Made by a program: the position numbers and the translations under genes. The notes under the pieces were generated by a model that saw only the letters and a program-made list of their open reading frames with translations, had not been told where the DNA came from and did not search any database. A DNA stretch of 64,000 nt from DATBLE01 sp963775695 (GTDB lineage: Bacteria; Actinomycetota; Thermoleophilia; Gaiellales; Gaiellaceae), in assembly GCA_963775695.1 (NCBI GenBank), contig CAVZJU010000009.1:248001-312000 (forward strand), written 5' to 3'. Positions 17,114 through 24,830 of this stretch are shown piece by piece; within the stretch, counting starts at the first letter, position 1, and each line of letters starts with the position of its first letter.

Positions 17114-18252
17114 TCGACCTTCGCTCCGAAGCGTCCGTCGACCACCTCGATCGCGATCGAGTCTCCGGCCGAGACCGCCGCCGCCGACCGCACGAGTTCG
17201 TCCTCGTGGCGGACGATGGCGTAGCCGCGTTCGAGGGTCGCGCGCGGGGACAGCGCTCGCAGGCGGCCTGCAGTCTCGGCGAGCGCGGCGCGCCGGCGCT
17301 CAACCAGCAGAGCGGGTGCGCGCCGCAGATGTTCGTGTGCCCGGCCGAGGCGCTGGGCATGGCGCTCGACCACGCGGCGCGCTCCACGGGCGAGTGCCTC
17401 TCGTGCCCGGTCCAGGCCGGCGACCAGCTCGTCGAGGTCGGGGACGACCAGACGGCCCGCGGCCGTCGGCGTCGAGGCTCGCCGGTCGGCAGCGAGGTCA
17501 CAGAGCGGCGTGTCCTGCTCGTGCCCGACCGCGGTCACGAGCGGCACCGGACAGCCCGCGACCGCCCGGACCAGGCGCTCCTCGCTGAAAGGAAGGAGAT
17601 CCTCGAAGCCGCCGCCGCCGCGGGCGAGGACGATCACGTCCACCTCGGGCTCTGCCGCCACCGCAGCCAAGGCTTCGACCATTGCAGCCGCAGCGCGGCG
17701 GCCCTGCACCAGCGTCTCGGCGACGACGACCTGCGCAGGAGGAAAGCGCGTCTGGATCGCCGTGAGCACGTCGCGCTTGGCGGCGGCGTCGTTGCCGGTG
17801 ACGAGCCCGATCCGGCGCGGCAGGCGCGGCAGCGGGCGCTTGCGGCTCTCGGCGAACAATCCCTCCGCGGCCAGCTTCGCCTTCAGTCGTTCGAGCGCGG
17901 CCAGGTGCTCGCCGAGCCCGAACCGCTCGATCGAGAGCGCCCGGAGCCGGAGTTCGCCCTTTTGGGTCCAGAGTTCCGGCCGCCCGTAGACGTGGACTCG
18001 CTCGCCGTTGGCCAGGTCGAGCCGGAGCGCGTCGAACTGGCCTCGCGGCATAGCCGCCGAGAGGCAGGCGCCGGTTTCCGGGTCCTTGAGCGTGAAGAAG
18101 ACGGTCTGCCAGCCGGCCTGCCGGCGGAGCTCGGTCACCTCGCCCTCGATCCAGATCGTCGGTAGGCGTTGCAGCCACTGGGCGATGCCCTGGTTGAACG
18201 CCGCGACCGTGAACACCTTGCGGTCGCCGTAGACGATCGGCTCCATCTTCAT
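17110..18252 (-). CDS. xseA: exodeoxyribonuclease VII large subunit
   Basis: 380 residues. An N-terminal OB-fold (VFTVAAFNQGIAQWL, IWIEGEVTEL, TVFFTLKDPE) is followed by the catalytic region with RIGLVTGNDAAAKRD, VLARGGGGFEDLLPFSEE, VTAVGHEQDTPLCDLAADRR and STPTAAG, then a helical region that holds XseB. The protein is somewhat shorter than the E. coli enzyme, mainly in the coiled part. It is upstream of and coupled to xseB. Confidence 0.94.
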   Translation of the reverse strand: MKMEPIVYGDRKVFTVAAFNQGIAQWLQRLPTIWIEGEVTELRRQAGWQTVFFTLKDPETGACLSAAMPRGQFDALRLDLANGERVHVYGRPELWTQKGELRLRALSIERFGLGEHLAALERLKAKLAAEGLFAESRKRPLPRLPRRIGLVTGNDAAAKRDVLTAIQTRFPPAQVVVAETLVQGRRAAAAMVEALAAVAAEPEVDVIVLARGGGGFEDLLPFSEERLVRAVAGCPVPLVTAVGHEQDTPLCDLAADRRASTPTAAGRLVVPDLDELVAGLDRAREALARGARRVVERHAQRLGRAHEHLRRAPALLVERRRAALAETAGRLRALSPRATLERGYAIVRHEDELVRSAAAVSAGDSIAIEVVDGRFGAKVE

Positions 18253-18306
18253 GGCCGCATCGTAGGACGCGGGCCGGTGCCGGGACAGCTCCGTTAGCCG
18301 GCTCGT

Positions 18307-18359
18307 GCCCCGAACGGGGCGCGGCCGGCAGCCTGTCGCGCGTCGGCGGGCTTCGCCCG
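18307..18359 (-). terminator. two adjacent GC hairpins between small gene and xseA
   Basis: GCCCCG-AA-CGGGGC (18307-18320) and CGGGC-TTC-GCCCG (18347-18359) lie in the 124-nt gap between the stop at 18377 and the xseA start. They may end transcription of the upstream small gene. No T run is present. Confidence 0.35.
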
Positions 18360-18376
18360 ACTACGCTTGCGGGCAG

Positions 18377-18592
18377 CTACAGCAGGATGCGCGCGGCCGT
18401 CTCGTGCGCGCAGCCCGAGGCGACGAGCTCGACCGCGTTGTGGAGGTCGGCCTCGCTGTCGGCGAGCTTCTCCGCCAGCGGCAGCGGGTAGCCGGCCTCG
18501 ATCAGCACGTGGAGTCGCCAGCTCTGCACCTTGGCGCGCTCGTGGTCGTTGTCGGTCTCGATCGTTTGAGCCATTTCAGTGATCTCGCTCAT
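18377..18592 (-). CDS. small conserved-looking protein of unknown function
   Basis: 71 residues from ATG 18592 (ATG 18574 is a possible shorter start). The body HERAKVQSWRLHVLIEAGYP followed by PLAEKLADSEADLHNAVELV and a C-terminal GCAHETAARILL looks like a compact helical bundle. It resembles small hypothetical proteins common in actinobacteria but no function is known. It lies between the coiled-coil gene and xseA on the same strand. Confidence 0.65.
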   Translation of the reverse strand: MSEITEMAQTIETDNDHERAKVQSWRLHVLIEAGYPLPLAEKLADSEADLHNAVELVASGCAHETAARILL

Positions 18593-18659
18593 CTGTCGGC
18601 TTCGTTCGCTCTCTCGTAGACGTTCCCTCCGAGGTGAAGTTGGACTCCTCACCGATTCT

Positions 18660-19613
18660 TTACGCGCGCATTCGGTCACGTGGTGACGCTTCGAGCGCGG
18701 CCAGCCGACGCTCGAGCGACGCGAGCGTTCCCTGGTACCGCCGCTCGAGCCTTCCGCCCCCGGTGTCGTTGAACTCGGCGAGCCGTTCGGCCAGCAGGCG
18801 CTCTGCCTGCCGCGCGAATCCCTCGATCGACCGGTCGAGCTCGCGGGCGAGCTGGCGGCCCGCCTCCTCCCTCGCCGACCGGATCGTCGACCCGAATTCG
18901 ACCGCCGCCTCCTCGGCCAGGCGGGTCGTCTCGCGGCCGATCGAGCGCTCCACCTGCTCGACCAAGCGGCGTTCGACGTCGGTGAAGGTCTCGGCCAGCT
19001 TGCGCTGCGACTCGGTGAGCTCGCGGTCGATCTGCTCGGTCAGCGAGCGCTCGCGCGTCCGCAGGCGGTCGGCGACCTCGTGCAGCGCGCGGCGCCGCTC
19101 GGCCGCATGGATCTCGAGCTCGTTCGTCGCCTCGTCGATCGCCTCCTTGATCTGGCGCGTGACGTCCTCCCGGACCCGGGTCAGTGCCGCCCGGTTGTCC
19201 TCCGTCTCGGCGACGAGCCGCTCGGTCTCCCCGGTGAAACGGGACTCGGCGTCGGCCATCAGCTGACGCTGCCGCTGCTCGAGCCGGGCGACCTGGGTCG
19301 CCAGCCCCTCGCGCACGCGCTCGACGTCCTGCTGCCACGCCGTCAGCTTTCCCTCGATCTCCTTCTGGGCGGCGATCAGCCGACCGGAGAGCTCGGTGAG
19401 CACGCGCTGCTCGGCGCGGACGAGCTCGTCACGGCGCTCCTCGGCCAGCCGGCGGTGCTCCTCCGTGAGCATGGCGCTCGTCTCGGCGCGGACCACGGCC
19501 AGCGTCCGCTGGAGCTCGGCCTCGGTCTGCTCCGCCTCCGCCTTGACCAGCGCGTCGATGCGCGCCTTTGCCTCGAGGAAGGCCTCGTCCTCGGTCTGGC
19601 GCTTCCGCCGCAT
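18660..19613 (-). CDS. long coiled-coil protein
   Basis: 317 residues starting at MRRKRQTEDEAFLEAK. Almost the whole length is heptad-rich, with many Glu/Arg/Gln/Leu and no hydrophobic helix, for example RRLAEERRDELVRAEQRVL and RQIKEAIDEATNELEIHA. It looks like a cytoplasmic filament-like or scaffold protein (DivIVA- or apolipoprotein-like coils), but no family is certain. A TACGAT box lies 9 nt before the ATG. The divergent gene starts 33 nt away. Confidence 0.75.
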   Translation of the reverse strand: MRRKRQTEDEAFLEAKARIDALVKAEAEQTEAELQRTLAVVRAETSAMLTEEHRRLAEERRDELVRAEQRVLTELSGRLIAAQKEIEGKLTAWQQDVERVREGLATQVARLEQRQRQLMADAESRFTGETERLVAETEDNRAALTRVREDVTRQIKEAIDEATNELEIHAAERRRALHEVADRLRTRERSLTEQIDRELTESQRKLAETFTDVERRLVEQVERSIGRETTRLAEEAAVEFGSTIRSAREEAGRQLARELDRSIEGFARQAERLLAERLAEFNDTGGGRLERRYQGTLASLERRLAALEASPRDRMRA

Positions 19614-19646
19614 CGGACCCCCATCGTAGGCGAGTATCCGCCGGCG

Positions 19647-20195
19647 GTGGAGCTGCACGCCGACCTCGAACGCATCGCCGCGGCCGCCGCCGCCCTGGCC
19701 GGGCCCGGCGAAGAGCTCGGCGGCGTGATCCCGACAGAGCCGGAGCCCGATCGGCGCGTCTATCTGTGCGCCTACTCGGGGCCGGGGCGGACGTGGGCTG
19801 CGCTGGACGAGCAGGGCCGGCTCGTCGGCGAGCGCGCAGTCGTCCGCGCGGCCGTCTCGATCGCAGCCCTGTGCGAGCTGGCCGAGGAGTCGGCGGGCGG
19901 CGGGAAGCTCGAGGAGCTCCGCCGAGAGCTGGTCGCGCTCCGGATGACAGAGCAGCCCGAGGGGATCGAGGAGGCGGAGACGGCCGCGCTCGCCCTGGAG
20001 CAGACCATCCAGCCGCCGCCACGACTCGCGTCGGCCGGCTATCTCGACGCCGTCGGGGCAGCAGTCCGGCGGCTGGAGCTGGCGCTCGGCGACGGCATGT
20101 CCTCGCCGTTCGCGCAGGCGATGACGCAGGCCGTCGGTGTGGTGAGCGAGCTCGAGCGCGAGGTCGAAGCCGGCTACAAGGGCTACCTCACGTAA
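19647..20195 (+). CDS. hypothetical protein
   Basis: 182 residues, no recognised family. The N-terminal half reads ELHADLERIAAAAAALAGPG, then RRVYLCAYSGPGRTWAALDE; the C-terminal half is helical with YLDAVGAAVRRLELALGDGM and VSELEREVEAGYKGYLT. No signal peptide or membrane helix is seen. It is followed 11 nt later by another small unknown gene, probably in the same operon, and both are divergent from the coiled-coil gene. Confidence 0.7.
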   Translation: MELHADLERIAAAAAALAGPGEELGGVIPTEPEPDRRVYLCAYSGPGRTWAALDEQGRLVGERAVVRAAVSIAALCELAEESAGGGKLEELRRELVALRMTEQPEGIEEAETAALALEQTIQPPPRLASAGYLDAVGAAVRRLELALGDGMSSPFAQAMTQAVGVVSELEREVEAGYKGYLT

Positions 20196-20206
20196 CCTTG
20201 GAAGAG

Positions 20207-20506
20207 ATGGAGGAAGGAGGGTTCAGCTTTCCGTTCGGCGGTGACCCGGAGGACCTGATGCGCGGGCTTCGCGAGTTCGCCGAGCAGCAGGCCGAATCGG
20301 TCGCCGAGGCGCAGCGCGAGCAGTTCGCGACGCTGACGCTGAACACGGCGGTCGAGCTGACCGCCGCCGCGCTCTCCCGGGTGGATGCGACCGGCGGTGC
20401 GGACGAGCAGGCGATTGCGCTGCGCGACGCAATGCGGGTCCTCTTCCCAGAGGCGGTCGCCCTGGTCAGCGCGGCGCGCCAGGGTTTCATGCGCGAAGCG
20501 CGATAG
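20207..20506 (+). CDS. hypothetical protein
   Basis: 99 residues starting at ATG 20207, preceded by GGAAG; TTG 20198 would add three residues. It begins with FSFPFGGDPEDLMRGLREF and continues as an amphipathic helical region (EQQAESVAEAQREQFATLTL) ending with FPEAVALVSAARQGFM. No family is recognised. It forms a probable two-gene unit with the preceding unknown gene. Confidence 0.6.
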   Translation: MEEGGFSFPFGGDPEDLMRGLREFAEQQAESVAEAQREQFATLTLNTAVELTAAALSRVDATGGADEQAIALRDAMRVLFPEAVALVSAARQGFMREAR

Positions 20507-20514
20507 GTCAGCGT

Positions 20515-21168
20515 TCAGCCGCGAGTCGCGCAGGCCGTTTTCGTCGCCACCAACAGGAACTCGCCCGGGATGCGCGGGTCGTGCCGGCCGCCGAGCTCCT
20601 TGGCCGGCGGCGGCAGCTCGTCGAGCTCGACCAGCGTGAGCCCGGCGCCGATGAAGGCGGTCACGATCCGACCGAGCCGGAGGCGACCCTCCTCGAAGTA
20701 GCTCTCGCGCCAGCGCAGGTCGACGGGATCGACGCAGTCGGCGACCGGGTGGTGGTGGTAGACGACCAGCCGGCCGTTCTTGCGTAGAGCCGCGGCGGCG
20801 GCCGCGGCGAGCAGACCGGGCTCGGGCACCTGGGCCAACGCCCCCTCTCCGGCGTAGACCACCGCGAACCGGCGCCGGCGGAGCTGGAGCGGCAGCTCGT
20901 GCAGCTCGGCCTGGAAGAACGCCGCGTCGGGCGCCCGTTCGCGGGCGGCAGCGAGCGCCTCGGCCGAGGGGTCGATCCCGCTGACGAGGGCGCCGAGGGC
21001 GCGGAGGTCGGCGGTCGTCTCGCCGGTGCCGCAGGCGAGATGGAGCACGTGCTTGCCGTTCAGGTCGGGCAGCCGCTCGCGTACGGCGTCGGGCAGGCCC
21101 CGTCCGCCCTCGGGCGGCCGGCCGAATCGCCCTTCCCACGCCGCCCGGTTCTGCTCCGTAGGCCACAT
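20515..21168 (-). CDS. class I SAM-dependent methyltransferase
   Basis: 217 residues with a Rossmann methyltransferase core: motif I VLHLACGTGETTADL, an acidic ribose-binding residue in VSGIDPSAEAL, FAVVYAGEGALAQV for motif IV and a basic region RLVVYHHHPVADCV. It ends with GEFLLVATKTA. The substrate is unknown. It lies 7 nt after the enoyl reductase gene, so a shared transcript is likely. Confidence 0.85.
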   Translation of the reverse strand: MWPTEQNRAAWEGRFGRPPEGGRGLPDAVRERLPDLNGKHVLHLACGTGETTADLRALGALVSGIDPSAEALAAARERAPDAAFFQAELHELPLQLRRRRFAVVYAGEGALAQVPEPGLLAAAAAAALRKNGRLVVYHHHPVADCVDPVDLRWRESYFEEGRLRLGRIVTAFIGAGLTLVELDELPPPAKELGGRHDPRIPGEFLLVATKTACATRG

Positions 21169-21175
21169 CGTGCGG

Positions 21176-21907
21176 TTACACCACGAGCGAGAATCCGCCG
21201 TCGACCACGATCGTCTGGCCGCGGATCATCTCCGCCTCGGACGAGCAGAGGAACGCCACGGCGCCGGCGACGTCGCCGGGCTCGACCAGCCGGCCGGCGG
21301 GCGTGCGCGCGAGACTCGTGGAGAGCATCTGCTCGCGGTTCGGGAAATGGTCGAGCGCGCCGGTCTCGACGACGCCGCCGGAGACCGCGTTCACGCGGAT
21401 CCCTTGCGGAGCCAGCTCGACGGCGAGGTAGCGGACGAGCGCCTCCAGTGCCGCCTTCGAGGTGCCGACCAGGACGTAGTTCTCCAGCACGCGGGTCGAA
21501 CCCAGGCTGGAGACCGCGACGAGCGACGAGCCGGCAGGCATCTGCGGCGCGGCCGCGCGGGCGAGCGACAAGAAGGCACGGGCGTTGGCGGCGAGCGTCC
21601 AGTCGAAGTGCTTGTCGGTGGTCTCCAGTGCTGGCCGGATCACCCCGGTCGCGGCACAGTGGACGACCGCGTCCAGCGGCCCGAGCGCTGCGACCTCGTC
21701 GGCGATGCGCGTCGAGGCGACGTTCCCGCGCACGAGCACCGGCTCGGCGCCGAACGACAGCAGCTCCTCGGCAGCCTGCTCCGCGGCGGCGTCGTTCCGC
21801 AGATAGCCGATCGCCACCCGCTTCGCGCCGGCCCGAGCGAAGCGCCGCGCGACCTCTCGCCCGATCCCCCTCGAGCCCCCGGTGACGAGGACCGACGAGG
21901 CGGTCAA
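21176..21907 (-). CDS. fabL: enoyl-ACP reductase, FabL type (short-chain dehydrogenase)
   Basis: 243 residues. The NADPH site is VLVTGGSRGIGREVA. The catalytic Tyr and Lys are spaced Y-X6-K in NYVLVGTSKAALEALVRYL rather than the usual Y-X3-K, as in enoyl-ACP reductases, and the C-terminal FPNREQ, GRLVEPGDV and IRGQTIVVDGGFSLVV closely recall Bacillus subtilis FabL. It should reduce trans-2-enoyl-ACP in fatty acid elongation. Its start overlaps the stop of the upstream 90-residue gene by 4 nt. Confidence 0.85.
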   Translation of the reverse strand: MTASSVLVTGGSRGIGREVARRFARAGAKRVAIGYLRNDAAAEQAAEELLSFGAEPVLVRGNVASTRIADEVAALGPLDAVVHCAATGVIRPALETTDKHFDWTLAANARAFLSLARAAAPQMPAGSSLVAVSSLGSTRVLENYVLVGTSKAALEALVRYLAVELAPQGIRVNAVSGGVVETGALDHFPNREQMLSTSLARTPAGRLVEPGDVAGAVAFLCSSEAEMIRGQTIVVDGGFSLVV

Positions 21908-22176
21908 CGCCGCGACGGGAGCGGACTGTCGGCCGGCGCCGAGCTCGGGATCTGCTTCCAGCCGGGGCGCTCCGGCGCTTCCCGGCGCGCGTCGTCTGCC
22001 TTGGACGAGGCGTGGCCGAGCCGGTCGAGCAGCGCCATCTTCTCCTCACCGTGGCGGCGCACCGGGTTGTCCTCGGGGAGGTCGAGCACGAGCTCGCGGA
22101 CGCGGGCTCGGATCTGGTAGGCGAAGTGCGGCGTCGCCGGCGCGACGAGCGCGTCGATCTCCTCGATGGTCGCCAC
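21904..22176 (-). CDS. hypothetical protein
   Basis: 90 residues, starting ATIEEIDALVAPATPHFAYQ and continuing RARVRELVLDLPEDNPVR and HGEEKMALLDRLGHA; the tail is proline-rich. No known domain is recognised. GTG 22176 is backed by TAGGCT 7 nt upstream. It is translationally linked to fabL by a 4-nt overlap, so it may take part in the same process. Confidence 0.7.
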   Translation of the reverse strand: MATIEEIDALVAPATPHFAYQIRARVRELVLDLPEDNPVRRHGEEKMALLDRLGHASSKADDARREAPERPGWKQIPSSAPADSPLPSRR

Positions 22177-22218
22177 GCGCTGAAGCCTACCGCGGCCGCT
22201 TGCGGATACGTTCACGAG

Positions 22219-23142
22219 ATGCGGCGTCCGAGCCCGGTCGACCTGATGTTGATCGCGACGATCGTGATCTGGGCGTTCAACATCACGGTCACCAAGTACG
22301 TCCTCACGCACGGCTTCCAGCCGCTCGCCTACGGCGCGATCCGGTACGGCGCCGCCGCGATCCTCGCCGTCGCGGTCGCCGTCGTCCTGGAGAGATCGTT
22401 GCGCGTCGCTGGCCGAAGGAACCGCGAGCTGGTCGGCGTCGCCTCCGTCTTGCTGCTGATCAACCAGGTCTCGTTCGTGTACGCGCTGAAGCTCGGCTCG
22501 GCGACCACGGTCGCGCTGATCCTCGGGATGACACCGATCTTCGCGGCGATCATCTCGTCGCTCGGCGGCCTCGAGCAGCTGACCGGCCGGTTCTGGATGG
22601 CGACGCTGATCGGCTTCGTGGGGGTTGCGCTCGTTGCGCTGGGTGCGGGCGGCAACTTGTCGTCCGATCTCGGCGGCGACCTGCTGGCGATCATGCTCGC
22701 GATCTCGTGGGCGGCGTACTCGGTCACGATCGCCCCGCTGATGCGGAGCTACTCGCCGTACCGGATCAGCGCGGTCGTGCTCGTGATCATGTGCATCCCG
22801 TTCGTCGCGCTCAGCGCTCCGCAGATCTCCGACCAGGACTACGCCTCGCTCGGCGCCCTCGTGTGGGCCGGCCTCGCCTTTGCGATCGTCGGCCCGCTCT
22901 TCCTGACCAACATCCTGTGGTTCAAGTCGATCGCTATCGTGGGCCCGTCGCGGGCGACGCTTTTCGCCAACGCGCAGCCGTTCGTCGCCGCGATCTTCGC
23001 CGCCCTGATCCTCTCCGAGCACCTGCACTGGCTCCAGATCGTGGGCGGCGTGGCGATCCTGCTCGGGATCGTCCTCGAGCGCCGGTGGCGCCGAGCGTCG
23101 GAGGGGGCCGCGGAGCCGGAGGGAGCTAAGATCGCGGCGTGA
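22219..23142 (+). CDS. EamA/DMT-superfamily transporter
   Basis: 307 residues with ten hydrophobic helices in two EamA repeats. The first begins LMLIATIVIWAFNITVTKYV and the second includes LAIMLAISWAAYSVTIAPLM, with LGMTPIFAAIISSLGGLE closing the first. It probably exports a metabolite; the substrate cannot be inferred. ATG 22219 has TACGTT exactly 6 nt upstream. Its stop overlaps the hppD start by 4 nt, although hppD also has its own box. Confidence 0.9.
   Translation: MRRPSPVDLMLIATIVIWAFNITVTKYVLTHGFQPLAYGAIRYGAAAILAVAVAVVLERSLRVAGRRNRELVGVASVLLLINQVSFVYALKLGSATTVALILGMTPIFAAIISSLGGLEQLTGRFWMATLIGFVGVALVALGAGGNLSSDLGGDLLAIMLAISWAAYSVTIAPLMRSYSPYRISAVVLVIMCIPFVALSAPQISDQDYASLGALVWAGLAFAIVGPLFLTNILWFKSIAIVGPSRATLFANAQPFVAAIFAALILSEHLHWLQIVGGVAILLGIVLERRWRRASEGAAEPEGAKIAA
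23127..23132 (+). promoter_or_regulatory. -10 box (TAAGAT) before hppD
   Basis: TAAGAT lies 6 nt before GTG 23139, within the 3' end of the transporter gene. It would allow hppD to be transcribed as a leaderless message apart from the upstream gene. Confidence 0.5.
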
Positions 23143-24233
23143 CCACGGACGATGCGATGCCGCTCGAGGGCTGGGACCACGTCGAGCTCTGGGTGGGGAA
23201 CGCGAAGCAGGCTGCGTACTACTTCGAGCACGCTTTCGGCTTCACGCGTCATGCGTACGCCGGGCCCGAGACGGGCATTCGCGACCGGGCGTCCTACGTC
23301 CTTCGCCAGGGCGAGGTCACCCTCGTCCTGACGAGCGCGCTGACCGACGGCCACGAAGTTGCGCGGTTCGCGACGACCCACGGTGACGCCGTTCGTGACA
23401 TCGCGCTGCGCGTGCCGAACGCCGAGCAGGCCTACGCCGTCGCGGTCGAGCGCGGCGCGCGCGGCGTCCGCGAGCCCGAGTGGCTCGAGGACGAGTACGG
23501 CCGCGTCCAGATCTCGTCGATCGCGACTTACGGCGAGGTCGTGCACTCGTTCGTCGCCCGCGCCGACTACGCCGGGGCGCACCTGCCCGGCTACGCGGCG
23601 GTGGAGGCGAACGGCGCCGAGCCGGTGGGCTTCACGCTGCTCGATCACTGCGTCGGCAACGTCGAGCTCGGGAAGATGGACGAGTGGGTCGGCTTCTACG
23701 AGCGCGTGCTCGGCTTCGAGAACATCGTCCACTACGACGACGAGCAGATCCACACCGAGTACTCGGCGCTGATGTCGAAGGTGATGGCGGACGGCGAGGG
23801 GAAGATCAAGTTCCCGATCAACGAGCCGGCCGAGGGGCGTCGCAAGAGCCAGATCGCCGAGTACCTCGAGTACAACGCCGGCCCCGGCGTGCAGCACGTC
23901 GCGATCCAGACCGACGACATCGTGCGGACGGTGGAGGCGATGCAGGAGCGCGGTGTCGCCTTCCTGATCACGCCGGAGGCCTACTACGAGGACGCGTTCG
24001 ACCGGGTCGGCGACATCGAGGAGTCGTGGGCCGACCTGCGGCGTCTGCGCATCCTGGTCGACCGCGACGAGGACGGCTACCTGCTCCAGATCTTCACGAA
24101 GCCGACGCAGGACCGGCCGACGCTGTTCTTCGAGGTCATCCAGCGTCACGGCGCCCGCACCTTCGGCGAGGGCAACTTCAAGGCGCTGTTCGAGGCGATC
24201 GAGCGCGAGCAGGCTCTCCGCGGCAACCTGTGA
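23139..24233 (+). CDS. hppD: 4-hydroxyphenylpyruvate dioxygenase
   Basis: 364 residues in two vicinal-oxygen-chelate domains. Iron ligands fit the His in LDHCVGNVE, the His in GPGVQHVAIQTDDI and the Glu in PTLFFEVIQRHG, and the C-terminal GARTFGEGNFKALFEAIE is typical. The enzyme converts 4-hydroxyphenylpyruvate to homogentisate, the second step of tyrosine breakdown. hmgA and a fumarylacetoacetase-family gene follow 2-5 kb downstream on the same strand. Confidence 0.93.
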   Translation: MTTDDAMPLEGWDHVELWVGNAKQAAYYFEHAFGFTRHAYAGPETGIRDRASYVLRQGEVTLVLTSALTDGHEVARFATTHGDAVRDIALRVPNAEQAYAVAVERGARGVREPEWLEDEYGRVQISSIATYGEVVHSFVARADYAGAHLPGYAAVEANGAEPVGFTLLDHCVGNVELGKMDEWVGFYERVLGFENIVHYDDEQIHTEYSALMSKVMADGEGKIKFPINEPAEGRRKSQIAEYLEYNAGPGVQHVAIQTDDIVRTVEAMQERGVAFLITPEAYYEDAFDRVGDIEESWADLRRLRILVDRDEDGYLLQIFTKPTQDRPTLFFEVIQRHGARTFGEGNFKALFEAIEREQALRGNL

Positions 24234-24814
24234 GAGCCGACGCCGCCACACTCCGGCTCGCGGTCTTCCCGCGGCCGACTTTCCTCACCGATGCGCTACT
24301 GGTCGTTTCCGGGACGGCGCTCGTCTCGCTCTGCGCACAGATCTCGGTCGAGCTGCCGTTCACGCCGGTGCCGATCACCGGGCAGACGTTCGCGGTCTGC
24401 CTCGTCGGCGCCTCGCTCGGCGCCGTTCGCGGAGCGATGTCGCTGACGCTGTACTTCCTGGTCGGCGTGCTCGGCGCGCCGATCTACGCCCACCACGACC
24501 GCGGCTGGGGCGTGATCACGAGCGCCAGCGGCGGCTACATCGTCGGCTTCGTCGCCGCGGCGACGGTTACCGGGGCGCTGGCCGAGCACGGCTGGGACCG
24601 TCGGTTCTCCTCCGCGGTCGGCGCGATGCTGACCGGCAACGTCGTCATCTACCTGGTCGGGCTGCCGTGGCTCGCGGTCGTGCTGAACACGAACCTGGAG
24701 CAGACGCTCGAGGACGGCCTCTACCCGTTCGTCCCCGGCGACCTCTTCAAGCTCTATTGCGCCGCCGCGTTGCTGCCGGCGGCGTGGCGCGGCGTGAAGT
24801 ACCTCTCCCGGTAG
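24230..24814 (+). CDS. bioY: BioY-family biotin transporter S component
   Basis: 194 residues, five to six helices. The family motifs are SLCAQISVELPFTPVPITGQ, FAVCLVGASLGAVRGAMSL and YFLVGVLGAPIYA, with GGYIVGFVAAA later. BioY binds biotin and works alone or with the ECF module. It starts with a GTG that overlaps the hppD TGA, so it is translated from the tyrosine gene's message, a combination with no obvious metabolic reason. Confidence 0.92.
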   Translation: MRADAATLRLAVFPRPTFLTDALLVVSGTALVSLCAQISVELPFTPVPITGQTFAVCLVGASLGAVRGAMSLTLYFLVGVLGAPIYAHHDRGWGVITSASGGYIVGFVAAATVTGALAEHGWDRRFSSAVGAMLTGNVVIYLVGLPWLAVVLNTNLEQTLEDGLYPFVPGDLFKLYCAAALLPAAWRGVKYLSR

Positions 24815-24830
24815 CTCTAGCCTTTCTGGC

